Source of the DNA: Planomonospora sp. ID67723
GTDB taxonomy: Bacteria > Actinomycetota > Actinomycetes > Streptosporangiales > Streptosporangiaceae
Assembly (NCBI RefSeq): GCF_015711605.1
Contig: NZ_JABTEZ010000002.1
Location: forward strand, 496,001 to 560,000
Direction of reading: 5' to 3'
DNA: 64,000 nt
Shown: positions 52,145 through 61,534 of the stretch, in pieces
Layout: each line of letters starts with the position of its first letter
Position numbering within the stretch: position 1 is the first letter of the stretch
The notes under the pieces: model-generated
What the model was told of the DNA's origin: nothing
What the model saw: only the letters and a program-made list of their open reading frames with translations
The model's database searches: none
Translations under genes and position numbers: made by a program

Positions 52145-53376
52145 AGGCCCTCAACTCCTTCGGGCGGCGGGTAGAAGGAGGCATGCCGGTACGGCTTGCC
52201 GGCGGCGGGCTCGAAGTAGGCGTCCTTGTGCTCCGGGTCCGAGGCGGCCATGGACCGCGACGGCACCACCCACAGCGACACGCCCTCCTCCCTGCGCGTG
52301 TAGAGGTCGCGGGCGCTGTGCATCGCGACGGTGGCGTCAGGGGCTTGCAGGCTGCCCGCGTGGACGTGGCTGACCCCGCGGCGCGGCCGTACGAAGACCT
52401 CCCAGAGCGGCCACTCCGCCGCGTCCTCCTGCGCTGAGGCGTGCTGGGCGGCGGTCCCCGGCGCGGCCGCGTGCTTCGCCGCGTGGGCGGCGGCCGCCTC
52501 GCGGACCCAGGCGCCCTCCTCGTGGGCGCGCCGCCGGTGCGCCAGCCGCTGCCTGTTGCGCGGCCCGTGGCCGGCCACGACCCGCATGAGCTCGTCGTAG
52601 TCGGGCGGGGTGAAGTCGTGGTGCCCGCGCTCGGCGTTCCAGCGCAGCGCCGGGTCCGGGAGGCGGACCCCCAGCGCCTTGGCCTGCGGCACGCACAGAT
52701 CCACGAACCGCTGCCGCAGCTCGTCGTTGCTGGCCCGCTTGATCCGCCACGCCATGGAAGCCGCGGAATGCGTGGACTTCGAGTCCGGCGGCCCGAACAT
52801 CGCCAGCGCCGGCTGCCACCAGCGATCCACCGCCTCCTGCAGCGACTGCCGCTGCTCGGGTGTGCCGCGCGACAGCGTGTGCAGCAGGTCGAAGCCCTGC
52901 CGGTGGTGGAAGGACTCCTCACGGCAGATGCGCACCAGCGCCCGGGCGTACGGGCCGAACGAGGTACGGCACAGCGACACCTGGTTGACCACGGCCGCGC
53001 CGTCGGTCAGCCACGCCAGCGCGCCGACGTCGGCCCAGGTGAGCGTCGGGTAGTTGATGAACGACAGATACTTCTGCCGGCCCTCGTGCAGCGCGTCGAG
53101 CAGGTCCTCCCGGCGTGCGCCGAGCGTCTCGGCGACCGCGTACAGGTAGAGCCCGTGCCCGGCCTCGTCCTGCACCTTGGCGATGAGGACGGCCTTGCGC
53201 GCCAGGCTGGGCGCCCGGCTGATCCAGGCCGCCTCGGGCTGCATGCCCATGATCTCCGAGTGCGCGTGCTGCGCGATCTGCCTGATCAGGCTCGCCCGAT
53301 AGCCGTCCGGCATCCAGTCCTTCTGCTCGATCTTCTGATCCGCCGCGATCAGGGCGTCGAACGCGCTGATGCCCAC
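52141..53376 (-). CDS. Fused PaaA-PaaB epoxidase subunit
   Basis: This 411-residue protein joins two normally separate subunits. Residues 1-305 are PaaA-like: a ferritin fold with diiron ligand blocks [12 protein letters not shown] (about 36-47), [11 protein letters not shown] (about 72-82) and [11 protein letters not shown] (about 150-160). Residues 330-411 are PaaB-like: [20 protein letters not shown] (about 326-345) and [13 protein letters not shown]. The linker is Ala- and His-rich. PaaA/B/C in the standard complex make the epoxide on phenylacetyl-CoA. The fused reading frame has no stop and good codon use. GTG 53376 follows GGAGGGAGG. The fusion is unusual as far as I know and worth checking. 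Confidence 0.9.
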   Translation of the reverse strand: MGISAFDALIAADQKIEQKDWMPDGYRASLIRQIAQHAHSEIMGMQPEAAWISRAPSLARKAVLIAKVQDEAGHGLYLYAVAETLGARREDLLDALHEGRQKYLSFINYPTLTWADVGALAWLTDGAAVVNQVSLCRTSFGPYARALVRICREESFHHRQGFDLLHTLSRGTPEQRQSLQEAVDRWWQPALAMFGPPDSKSTHSAASMAWRIKRASNDELRQRFVDLCVPQAKALGVRLPDPALRWNAERGHHDFTPPDYDELMRVVAGHGPRNRQRLAHRRRAHEEGAWVREAAAAHAAKHAAAPGTAAQHASAQEDAAEWPLWEVFVRPRRGVSHVHAGSLQAPDATVAMHSARDLYTRREEGVSLWVVPSRSMAASDPEHKDAYFEPAAGKPYRHASFYPPPEGVEGL

Positions 53377-53494
53377 GACCCACCTCCCTCCGCAGATCGT
53401 TCTCAGCCTTGCCTTCCGCCCCGTGCGACGCATCTTCGAGCTTGCGGCAATCTGCGAGATGTACGCCGGGACGAGCCCCCTGACGATGGGCGGC

Positions 53495-55021
53495 ATGACG
53501 ACAACCGCGAAGGACCTGCCGGAAACGCTGAACATCGCCACCCATTTCCTCGACGGCAACGACCCCGGCAGGACCGCGCTGTTCACCTCCGCGGGTCCGG
53601 TGACCTACGGCACGATCCAGGCGCTGGCCAGCCAGGTGGGCCACGTGCTGCGCGAGCTGGGCGTGCGGCGCGGGGACCGGGTGCTGCTGGCGCTCGGCGA
53701 CGGCGTGGAGTCGGTCGCCACCTGGTACGGCGTGCAGAAGATCGGCGCGGTCACCGCCGAGGTCTACACCTACCTGCGGCCCGACGAGTACCGTTTCTTC
53801 GCCGAGTACGCCCGCCCCGCCGTGGTCGTGGCCGACGCCTTCACGCTGGACAGGCTCCGCGCCGCGGGCATCCGCGACCTCCTGGTGGTCGGCGTGCCCC
53901 GGGACCGGCTGCGGGCCGGCGAGCACCACTTCGAGTCGCTGACCGCCGCCGCGCCCACCGTGCTGGAGGCCGCCCCGACCACGCCCGGCGACGTGGCCAT
54001 GTGGCGCTTCACCACCGGCAGCACGGGCAAGCCCAAAGCCTGCGTGCTGCCGGTCCGCAGCGCCGCGCTGAGCATGGAGTGGTTCGCCAAGGGGGTGCTG
54101 GAGCTCGGTCCCGGCGACGTGGTGCTGCCGGTGCCCAAGCTGTTCTTCGGTTACGCCAACAACATGACGGCGCTGTTCCCCTTCCGCGTGGGCGCGGCGG
54201 GGATCGTCTTCCCCGAGCGGAGCACGCCGGAGCGCATCTTCGAGCTGATCGCCGAGCACCGGCCCACGATCCTGGTCAACGTGCCCACCATGATGAGCGC
54301 CATGCTCGCCCACCCCGACGCCGCCCGCCAGGACCTCAGCAGCCTGCGCGTGTGCATCTCGGCCGGCGAGGCGCTGCCGGTCGAGCTGCACCGCAGGTGG
54401 CTGGACACCTTCGGCGTCGAGGTGATGGACGGCATCGGCTCGTCGGAGATGTTCCACGGATACGTGTGCAACCGGCTGGGCAGGGCCAGGATGGGCACGC
54501 TCGGCCAGGCCGTGCCCGGCTACGACGTGCGGGTGGTCGACGAGCGCGGCAGGCGGCTGCCCGACGGCGAGGTGGGCCGCCTGGAGATCACCGGCGAGAC
54601 CGCGGCGCTGGAGTACTGGCAGGACCCGGTCAAGTCGGCCGCCACCTTCGTGGCCCCGCACACCGTCCGCTCGGCCGACCTGTTCTCCCGGGACGAGGAC
54701 GGCTACTTCACCTTCAGCGGCCGGGCGGACGACCTGCTCAAGGTGGCCGGGAAGTGGATCGCGCCCAGCGAGATCGAGAACTGCCTGCTGGCCCACCCCG
54801 CCGTGGTGGAGTGCGCGGTCGTGGGGATCGAGCACGAGGGCCTGACCCTGCTGCGCGCGTACGTGGTGCCGCGCGGTGAGGTGACGGCGCGGGAGCTGCG
54901 CGACCACGTGCGGTCGCTGCTGTCACCGCACAAGTGCCCCAAGGACGTGCGCCTGGTGGACTCCCTGCCCCAGACCCCGTCCGGCAAGATCGACCGTCGC
55001 GCTCTCGCCCCCGCGCGCTAG
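53495..55021 (+). CDS. Benzoate-CoA ligase-like acyl-CoA synthetase
   Basis: This 508-residue ANL enzyme has [13 protein letters not shown] (about 171-183, P-loop), [12 protein letters not shown] (about 312-323), [16 protein letters not shown] (about 395-410) and KIDRRAL with the C-terminal catalytic Lys (PSGKIDRR). The overall pattern is like benzoate- or hydroxybenzoate-CoA ligases rather than PaaK. It is divergent from the Paa-like operon, so it may supply the aryl-CoA that operon oxidises; a 3-hydroxyanthranilate-derived acid is one candidate. The start may be ATG 53486 or 53495; neither has a strong ribosome site. Its stop abuts the convergent NAT stop. Confidence 0.88.
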   Translation: MTTTAKDLPETLNIATHFLDGNDPGRTALFTSAGPVTYGTIQALASQVGHVLRELGVRRGDRVLLALGDGVESVATWYGVQKIGAVTAEVYTYLRPDEYRFFAEYARPAVVVADAFTLDRLRAAGIRDLLVVGVPRDRLRAGEHHFESLTAAAPTVLEAAPTTPGDVAMWRFTTGSTGKPKACVLPVRSAALSMEWFAKGVLELGPGDVVLPVPKLFFGYANNMTALFPFRVGAAGIVFPERSTPERIFELIAEHRPTILVNVPTMMSAMLAHPDAARQDLSSLRVCISAGEALPVELHRRWLDTFGVEVMDGIGSSEMFHGYVCNRLGRARMGTLGQAVPGYDVRVVDERGRRLPDGEVGRLEITGETAALEYWQDPVKSAATFVAPHTVRSADLFSRDEDGYFTFSGRADDLLKVAGKWIAPSEIENCLLAHPAVVECAVVGIEHEGLTLLRAYVVPRGEVTARELRDHVRSLLSPHKCPKDVRLVDSLPQTPSGKIDRRALAPAR

Positions 55022-55813
55022 CTAGCCCCGGGGCAGTGCGGCCAGCTCGACGCCGAACCGGGCGCGGTAGGTCTCGCGCAGCTCGTCCTCGTCCTCGATC
55101 ACCGTGGTGAGCTTGGCGCCGTTCTCCCGCACCGACAACGTCGTGCCGCTGAGCGTGACCCGCCCGCCGTCCGTCGGGATCGTGCAGTACAGGTGCTTCA
55201 GGTGCGGCGACTCGGGCGAGTGCTGGTACCACCACCACATCGCCTCGAAGTCGTCCACCAGCCGCGGCCTGTCCTCCAGCCGGTACTGGTGCAGGCCGTC
55301 ACGCAGCAGGTCCACGTCGCCGAGCGGCGCGGGGGCGAGCTCGAACGTCCCGTGCGGATCCCGCTGCGGCTGCCCCGTCACCCAGCGCAGCGGGTGACGC
55401 GCGCCCCTGCCGTACCCGACGTCGACCAGCCACGGGTCGGGCGAGTCCGCCGTGCGCACGCGCAGCGCCATGTGCCCGATGATCGGCCCGAGCACGCCGC
55501 CGTCCGCCACGCGCCCCGCCAGCACCTCCGCGTCGAACCCCAGCACCCGCAGCAGCTCGAAGAACGCCCCGTTCAGCTCGTAGCAGGTGCCGCCGCGCCG
55601 CCTGGTGACGATTTTCTCGATGGCCGCCGCGCCGATGCCCATCGGCTCGCGCAGGTGGAAGTCGACGTTCTCGAACGGCACCGTCATGACATGGCGGCCG
55701 TGCAGGTCGCGCAGCGCGGCGGCGGTCGGCGCGGGCGGCCGGTGGGCGCCGATGCGCCGCAGGTAGGCGGCCACCGTCCGCTCGTCGAGTAAAGGCCCGT
55801 GTGTCAGCGTCAT
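55022..55813 (-). CDS. Arylamine N-acetyltransferase (NAT)
   Basis: The 263-residue enzyme has the NAT Cys-His-Asp triad: RRGGTCYELNGAF (about 68-80, Cys73), IGHMALRV (about 111-118) and WLVDVGYG (about 127-134). NATs acetylate arylamines with acetyl-CoA or, in antibiotic clusters, form amides. An arylamine (3-hydroxyanthranilate-type) is predicted here, so self-protection by acetylation or amide formation are both possible. The stop codons of this gene and the ligase meet as GCTAGCTAG, leaving no space for a terminator. ATG 55813 follows GGAG. Confidence 0.92.
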   Translation of the reverse strand: MTLTHGPLLDERTVAAYLRRIGAHRPPAPTAAALRDLHGRHVMTVPFENVDFHLREPMGIGAAAIEKIVTRRRGGTCYELNGAFFELLRVLGFDAEVLAGRVADGGVLGPIIGHMALRVRTADSPDPWLVDVGYGRGARHPLRWVTGQPQRDPHGTFELAPAPLGDVDLLRDGLHQYRLEDRPRLVDDFEAMWWWYQHSPESPHLKHLYCTIPTDGGRVTLSGTTLSVRENGAKLTTVIEDEDELRETYRARFGVELAALPRG

Positions 55814-55979
55814 CGTGCGGCTCCGCATTCTCACAGAAATGGAGGTACCAGGACTGTGTCATTCTGTGGCCACTCAGGCACCTTTTCCGTTGCGCAGACC
55901 GCTGGGCAATTCATGAGATGCGAAAGGCGCGACAGCCCGGCGAGTATGAGGCGAATAAACGTAGCCCCGGGAGGCAGAA

Positions 55980-57731
55980 TTGACCGGTCCGAGCTCCGTG
56001 ACGGCAACTCGCCCCTTTGCCGTCGTTTCCGCGGGAGTGCGATGGTGGGCGCAGGTCCAGCCGGATCAGCACGCGGTGGTCAGCGGCGGGCAGGCGCTGA
56101 CCTATGCCGAACTCGACGAGCGCTCCTCCCGGCTGGCGGGCGTGCTGCGCGAGCGCGGGGTGGGCAAGGGAGCCCTGGTGGTCCTGGCGCTCGAACGCTC
56201 GCCCGAGCTGGTGGTGGCCGCACTGGCCGTGATGATGGCGGGCGGCGCCTACGTGGGCGTCGACGTGGACGAGCCGGACGCGAGGCTGGCCGCCGTCATC
56301 GCCGACTCGGGCGCCCGCCTGGTGATCGCGCGTGAGGCCGGGGCCACCCGGTTCGCCGGCGCCGACGTGCTGCCGATCGAGCGGGCGTGGGACGGCGACG
56401 CGCTCTCCCTGTGGGAAGGGCCCGAGATCACCCCCGGCGATCTCGGCTACGTCGTGTACACCTCCGGCTCGACCGGCGTGCCCAAGGGCGTGCTCGTGCC
56501 GCACGAGGGCCTGGCCAACCTGGCCGCCTGGCACCAGCGGACGTTCGAGGTCATGCCCGGCGACCGCGTCAGCCAGCTCGCCAGGCCCTCCTTCGACGCC
56601 TGGGCGCTGGAGGTGTGGCCGTGCCTGGCGGCGGGCGCCACGCTGTGCCTGATGGAGGGCCGCCTGCCCGGGTCGTCCGACGCTCTGGCCCAGTGGATCT
56701 CCGAACAGGGCATCACGGTGTGCTTCCTGACCACGGTGCTCGCCACCGAGCTCTTCGACCAGCGGGTGGGCGCGTCGCTGCGGGTGCTGCTGACCGGCGG
56801 GGAGAAGCTGCGCCGGCGACCTCCCGCCGACCGGCCGTACAAGCTGTTCAACCTCTACGGGCCGACGGAGACCAGCGTGGTGGCCACCTACGCCGAGGTG
56901 GGGACCTACGGCGGGGCGCCGCCCATCGGGTATCCGCTGCCCGGCATGCGCGCCTACCTCCTGGACGAGGAGCGCCGCCCGGTGCCTCCCGGATCGGTCG
57001 GCGAGCTCCACATCGGCGGCACCGGCGTGGCGCTCGGCTACCTCAACAGACCCGAGCTCACGGCGCAGCGGTTCACGGCCGACCCGGCCGACCTGACCTC
57101 GCGCATGTACGCCACCGGCGACCTGGCGCGCGAGCTGCCCGAAGGCGGCCTCGCCTTCGTCGGCAGGGCCGACGACCAGGTCAAGGTCCGAGGCTTCCGC
57201 ATCGAGCCCGGCGAAGTCGAGTCGGCGTTGCGCGGCCTTCCGGAGGTGCGCGAGGCCGTGGTGGTCAAGAGCGAGCAGGCCGACCAGCTCGTCGCCGCCG
57301 TGGTGCCGGCCGACCCGGCGAACCGGCCCGATCCCGTGCTGGTGCGGCGCGACCTGGCGCGGCGGCTGCCCGACTACATGGTCCCGGGCACGGTCACCGT
57401 GCTCGACGCGCTGCCGATGACACCGCACGGCAAGGTCGACAGGAAGGCGCTGGCCAGACCACAGGAACCGGCCGGTCCCGAGCCGGACGGCGGCGACCTG
57501 CGCACCGACACCGAGCGCGCGCTGGCCGAGCTGTGGTGCGAGGTGCTCCAGATCAGCTCCGTCGACAGGGACGACAGCTTCTTCGAGCGGGGCGGCGACT
57601 CGCTGCTCGCCATCCGCCTGGCCTCGCGCGCCAGGCAGCGCGGGCTGCGCATGGTGGCCGACGACCTGTTCGAGTATGACGTGCTGCACGAGCTGGCCGC
57701 ATCCGTCAGCGCCGCGAGCCCGGGCACGTGA
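55980..57731 (+). CDS. NRPS adenylation-carrier protein (A-PCP)
   Basis: The 583-residue protein has an A domain (about 15-480; YTSGSTGVPKGVL near 159, SFDAWALEVW with amino-acid-binding Asp206, LYGPTETSV, YATGDLAREL and HGKVDRKA near 482-489) and a carrier domain (about 500-575, Ser541 in GGDSLLAI). It should load one amino acid onto its own carrier, for modification in trans by the enzymes of the same operon. The role could match SgcC1/SgcC2 of C-1027 or a separate side chain; I cannot read the specificity. TTG 55980 is chosen because GGGAGG is six bases upstream; GTG 55998 is the alternative. Its stop overlaps the radical SAM gene (GTGA). The gap 55,814-55,979 holds its promoter. Confidence 0.92.
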   Translation: MTGPSSVTATRPFAVVSAGVRWWAQVQPDQHAVVSGGQALTYAELDERSSRLAGVLRERGVGKGALVVLALERSPELVVAALAVMMAGGAYVGVDVDEPDARLAAVIADSGARLVIAREAGATRFAGADVLPIERAWDGDALSLWEGPEITPGDLGYVVYTSGSTGVPKGVLVPHEGLANLAAWHQRTFEVMPGDRVSQLARPSFDAWALEVWPCLAAGATLCLMEGRLPGSSDALAQWISEQGITVCFLTTVLATELFDQRVGASLRVLLTGGEKLRRRPPADRPYKLFNLYGPTETSVVATYAEVGTYGGAPPIGYPLPGMRAYLLDEERRPVPPGSVGELHIGGTGVALGYLNRPELTAQRFTADPADLTSRMYATGDLARELPEGGLAFVGRADDQVKVRGFRIEPGEVESALRGLPEVREAVVVKSEQADQLVAAVVPADPANRPDPVLVRRDLARRLPDYMVPGTVTVLDALPMTPHGKVDRKALARPQEPAGPEPDGGDLRTDTERALAELWCEVLQISSVDRDDSFFERGGDSLLAIRLASRARQRGLRMVADDLFEYDVLHELAASVSAASPGT

Positions 57732-59632
57732 GCGCGATGAAGGCCTGCCTGGTCGAGCTGACGGTCTACCCCAACACACTGCCGCTGGCCTCCGGCTACC
57801 TGCAGGCGTACGCGCGGCAGGACCCCGACGTGGCCCGCGACTTCGACTTCTCCATCCACGCGGTCGAGGTGAACACGCCGCTGGAGACGCTGGTGGCCGA
57901 CCTGGTCGCGCAGGAGGCCGACGTCTACGGGCTGAGCTGCTACCTGTGGAACATGCGCCGGATGAAGGCGCTGCTCGACGAGCTGGTCAGGGTGCGGCCC
58001 GACGCCTACGTCATCCTCGGCGGGCCCCAGGTGATGCACCACGCCGCCGAATACGTACCGCCGACCGCAGGCAACGTGCTGGTGTGCAACGGAGAGGGGG
58101 AGAAGCCGTTCACCGCGTTCCTGCGCGAGGTGGCCGGCGAGCGTGACTTCCGCCAGGTGCCCGGCGTCAGCTTCTGGTCCGACGGCGAGCTGGTCACCAC
58201 CGCGCAGCCCGACCGCATCAAGGACCTGGACGAGATCCCCTCGCCGTTCGCCGCCGGCGTGTTCGACGGGGGCGAGTACACCTTCGCCGTCGTGGAGACC
58301 AACAGAGGCTGCCCGTACCGGTGCTCGTACTGCTACTGGGGCGCGGCCACCAACGACAAGGTCCACCGGTGGGAGCTGGACCGGGTCAAGGCCGACCTGT
58401 CGTGGATCAGCGAGCACGGCGTGGAGAGCATCTTCATCGCCGACGCCAACTGGGGAGCGCTGCCGCGCGACGTCGAGTTGACCCGCCACCTGGTGGAGTG
58501 CAAGCAGCGCAACGGCTATCCGTCGATGGTGGCGATCCAGGCGGCCAAGAACCGCCCCGACCGGGTCACGGAGATCACCGAGATCCTCGTCGAAGGCGGC
58601 ATGCTGACCAGCCAGCCCGTCTCCCTGCAGACCACCAGTCCGCAGGCCCTCGAGCTGGTGCAACGCGCCAACATCAAGGAGTCCACCTACGTCGAGCTCC
58701 AGACCAAGCTGCGCGAGAAGAAGATCAGCTCCTACACCGAGCTGATCTGGCCGCTGCCGGGCGAGACGCTGCGCTCCTACCAGGAGGGCATCGGCAAGCT
58801 GTGCGCCACCGGCGCCGACGCCGTCGTCTCCTACCCCCAGCTGCTGCTCCGCAACACGCCCATGTACCGGCAGCAGGAGGAGCTCGGCGTCGTCACCGTG
58901 CGGGTGGACGATCCCGTCGCGGAGGCCGACGTGGTCGTCGCCACGAAGTGGGTGACCCACGAGGAGTTCAAGGAGGGCTCCTGGTTCTATTACGCGGTCA
59001 TCAGCCTCTACAACGCGCGTGCCGGGTTCTTCGTGGCGCGCCTGCTCGACCGCGCCGGCCTGTGCTCCTACACCGACTTCCTGCGCCAGGCCGCCGACTA
59101 CTTCAAGACCAGGACCGACACGGCGACCTGCGGGTTCTTCGCCGAATCCGTGGCCACGCTGGGCAACTACGACATCAACAACATCGGCAAGGTGCTGCAC
59201 TACGTCCTGCACTCCCACCGGGGGGAGATGGACCTGCTGCTCGAAGGGTACCTGCGTGAGCACGGCTGGCTGGAGCGGCCCGACGTGCGCATGGCGTTCG
59301 AGCTGGACCTGCTGGCCAGGCCGTACGTCTACCGGGAGTCGGTGGTCGCGCCGAGCGTGCCGCTCGAATACGTGCGGCTGGTCGAGCAGGAGCGATACAC
59401 CTTCGTCGCCGACCTGCCGCGCGAGGCGGCCGCGATGCTGGAGATGCTGCCGGAGCTGCCGGCGTCCGAGCTGGTACGGCTCCGCGTCGACCACGTGGGC
59501 CGGCGCAAGATGCCCTACCCCAAGCATCGCAGCCTCGACTACAACGCCGGCTACTGCCAGGTCATGATGAACCGGATGCGGGACATCGTGCCCTCGTGGA
59601 CGGTGCTGCCGGCGGTGCACCATGCGGCGTGA
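57728..59632 (+). CDS. B12-binding radical SAM enzyme
   Basis: The 634-residue protein has an N-terminal cobalamin-binding Rossmann-like region (about 1-130; LSCYLWNMRRMKALLDELV, then VILGGPQVMHHAAEYV) and a radical SAM core with CPYRCSYC (195-202, CxxxCxxC), followed by a long C-terminal region (about 430-634) with a final MVMNRMRDIVP-like segment. Such enzymes methylate unactivated carbons or rearrange skeletons. KedN5 of kedarcidin is a related methyltransferase on an aromatic unit. Here it may C-methylate the carrier-bound amino acid. It overlaps the A-PCP gene and the acyl-CoA dehydrogenase gene. Confidence 0.9.
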   Translation: MSAMKACLVELTVYPNTLPLASGYLQAYARQDPDVARDFDFSIHAVEVNTPLETLVADLVAQEADVYGLSCYLWNMRRMKALLDELVRVRPDAYVILGGPQVMHHAAEYVPPTAGNVLVCNGEGEKPFTAFLREVAGERDFRQVPGVSFWSDGELVTTAQPDRIKDLDEIPSPFAAGVFDGGEYTFAVVETNRGCPYRCSYCYWGAATNDKVHRWELDRVKADLSWISEHGVESIFIADANWGALPRDVELTRHLVECKQRNGYPSMVAIQAAKNRPDRVTEITEILVEGGMLTSQPVSLQTTSPQALELVQRANIKESTYVELQTKLREKKISSYTELIWPLPGETLRSYQEGIGKLCATGADAVVSYPQLLLRNTPMYRQQEELGVVTVRVDDPVAEADVVVATKWVTHEEFKEGSWFYYAVISLYNARAGFFVARLLDRAGLCSYTDFLRQAADYFKTRTDTATCGFFAESVATLGNYDINNIGKVLHYVLHSHRGEMDLLLEGYLREHGWLERPDVRMAFELDLLARPYVYRESVVAPSVPLEYVRLVEQERYTFVADLPREAAAMLEMLPELPASELVRLRVDHVGRRKMPYPKHRSLDYNAGYCQVMMNRMRDIVPSWTVLPAVHHAA

Positions 59633-60746
59633 GCTGTTCACCGCCGACCACGAGGCCTTCCGCGAGCTGGTGCGGACCTTCGTCGGAAAGGAGATCGAGC
59701 CGCACTACCGCCGGTGGGAGGAGCAGGGCGCGGCCGACCGGGAGGTGTGGCGCAAGGCAGGCCGCGCCGGGCTGCTCGGCATGGACGTGCCCGCCGAGTA
59801 CGGCGGGGGCGGCGACTCCGACTACCTCCACCACGTGATCGTGTCGGAGGAACTGGGCCGCGCCGGCGTGCACGCGCCCGCGCTGTCGCTGCACAACGAG
59901 ATCGCCGGGCTCTATCTGCGCGAGCTCACCACACCCGAGCAGCGCTCCCGCTGGCTGCCGGGCTTCTGCACGGGAGAGCTGGTCACCGCCGTGGCCATCA
60001 CCGAGCCCGACGCCGGCAGCGACGTGGCCAGGCTGAAGTGCCGGGCCGAGCGGCGCGGCGACCGCTACGTGATCAGCGGCCAGAAGACGTTCGTCACCAA
60101 CGGCGCCCTGGCCGACCTGCTGCTCGTGGCCGTCCGCACGGGCGGCGGGCTCAGCGTGATCGCCGTGGAGTCCGGCACGCCGGGGCTCGCGCGAGGGAGG
60201 GGCCTCGACAAGATCGGCATGCGGGCCATGGACACCGTCGAGCTGTTCTTCGACGAGGTCGAGGTGCCCGCCGCCAACCTGATCGGCCGGGAGGACAGGG
60301 GCGCCGCCTACCTCATGCGCACCCTGCGCACGGAACGCATGATGATCGCCGTCTCCGCGCTGGCCACCGCCGAACGGGTGCTGGAGCAGACGATCGAGCA
60401 CTGCCGCACCCGTCAGGTGTTCGGCCTGCCCGTCGGCGGACACCAGCACAACCGCTTCCTGCTGGCCGAACTCGCCACCGCGGTGGCCGTGGCCCGCGCC
60501 TTCACCGACCGGTGCGCGGCCGAGCAGGCCGCGGGCCGGTTGGAGGCGGAGGAGGCGGCCATGGCCAAATGGTGGAACACCGAGCTGTGCCAGAAGGTCG
60601 CCGACCGCTGCCTGCAACTGCACGGCGGCTACGGGGTGGTGCGCGACTTCCCGGTCGCGCGGGCGTTCGTCGACACCAGGGCGCAGACCATCTACGGCGG
60701 CACGACCGAGATCATGAAAGAGCTGATCGGGCACACGCTGATATGA
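59622..60746 (+). CDS. Acyl-CoA dehydrogenase-like enzyme
   Basis: The 374-residue flavoprotein has AITEPDAGSDVARLKCRAER (about 125-144), QKTFVTNGALADL (about 153-165) and the catalytic-Glu region IYGGTTEIMKELI (about 359-371). Full-length family members are about 380 residues. In an A-PCP operon such dehydrogenases typically oxidise a carrier-bound acyl group to the alpha,beta-unsaturated form (as with prolyl-PCP to pyrrolyl-PCP). It overlaps the radical SAM gene by 11 bases and the thioesterase gene by ATGA. Confidence 0.92.
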   Translation: MRRELFTADHEAFRELVRTFVGKEIEPHYRRWEEQGAADREVWRKAGRAGLLGMDVPAEYGGGGDSDYLHHVIVSEELGRAGVHAPALSLHNEIAGLYLRELTTPEQRSRWLPGFCTGELVTAVAITEPDAGSDVARLKCRAERRGDRYVISGQKTFVTNGALADLLLVAVRTGGGLSVIAVESGTPGLARGRGLDKIGMRAMDTVELFFDEVEVPAANLIGREDRGAAYLMRTLRTERMMIAVSALATAERVLEQTIEHCRTRQVFGLPVGGHQHNRFLLAELATAVAVARAFTDRCAAEQAAGRLEAEEAAMAKWWNTELCQKVADRCLQLHGGYGVVRDFPVARAFVDTRAQTIYGGTTEIMKELIGHTLI

Positions 60747-61534
60747 GGACACCCCCGTGGTACCTGGCCTTCGAACCGAGGCCGTCGGCCAGGATCCACC
60801 TCTACGCCCTGCCCTGCGCCGGCAGCGGCCCCTCGGCCTTCCGCCCGTGGACGCGGCACCTGCCGCCCTGGGTGGAGCTGCGTGCCCTCACCCTGCCCGG
60901 ACGGCCCGGACGGCATCGTGAGCCCGCCCACACCGACTGCGACACCGCCGCGCGCGCCCTGGCCGCCGAAGTGGCGGGGGAGAGCACGCCGTACGCCGTG
61001 TTCGGCCACAGCATGGGCGCCATGCTCGGCTACCGGATGGTGCGCGAGCTGGAGTCCGCGGGCGCCCGCCTGCCGGAACTGCTGGCGGTCGCGGCCTGGC
61101 CGGTGCGCGGCGCCGTCACCGGGCCCGACCCGCGGGCCGGCGACGAGCGGTTCATCGAGGCGCTGCGCGAGCTGGGCGGCCTGCCCGACGAGATCGCGCG
61201 AGACCCCGACGCGCTGGCGCTGACGCTGCCCGTCGCCCGGGCCGACTTCACACTGTGCGCGTCGTACACCTACCGGGCCGAGCCGCCGCTGCCCGTGCCC
61301 GTCGCCGCCTTCTGCGGCACGCGCGACCAGGCGGCGCCGGCGCGGGACATGGCCGAATGGCGGCAGCACACCACCGACTTCCGCGGGCTGCGGATATTCG
61401 ACGGCGGCCACTTCTTCGTACGCGACCGCGTCGGCGAACTGGTCACCGCGATGACGGCAATTCTGGAGATGCGCGGGTCCGGCGCCGCCGACCAACCTGA
61501 GAGGGTCGTTCAACTCTCGAGGAGCACCTTATGA
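60743..61534 (+). CDS. Type II thioesterase
   Basis: The 263-residue alpha/beta hydrolase has LYALPCAGSGPSAFRPW (about 20-36), the nucleophile GHSMGAMLGY (about 92-101, Ser94) and the catalytic His in FDGGHFFV (about 219-226). Such enzymes remove wrongly loaded acyl groups from carrier domains, here those of the adjoining A-PCP protein or of the PKSE. It overlaps both neighbours (ATGA), so all five genes form one tight operon. Confidence 0.93.
   Translation: MRTPPWYLAFEPRPSARIHLYALPCAGSGPSAFRPWTRHLPPWVELRALTLPGRPGRHREPAHTDCDTAARALAAEVAGESTPYAVFGHSMGAMLGYRMVRELESAGARLPELLAVAAWPVRGAVTGPDPRAGDERFIEALRELGGLPDEIARDPDALALTLPVARADFTLCASYTYRAEPPLPVPVAAFCGTRDQAAPARDMAEWRQHTTDFRGLRIFDGGHFFVRDRVGELVTAMTAILEMRGSGAADQPERVVQLSRSTL

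Noticed and set aside
49873-53376. Ordinary phenylacetate degradation locus
   Set aside because: Only the epoxidase block is present; the paaK, paaG, paaZ and paaJ genes are absent and the ligase resembles benzoate-CoA ligase.
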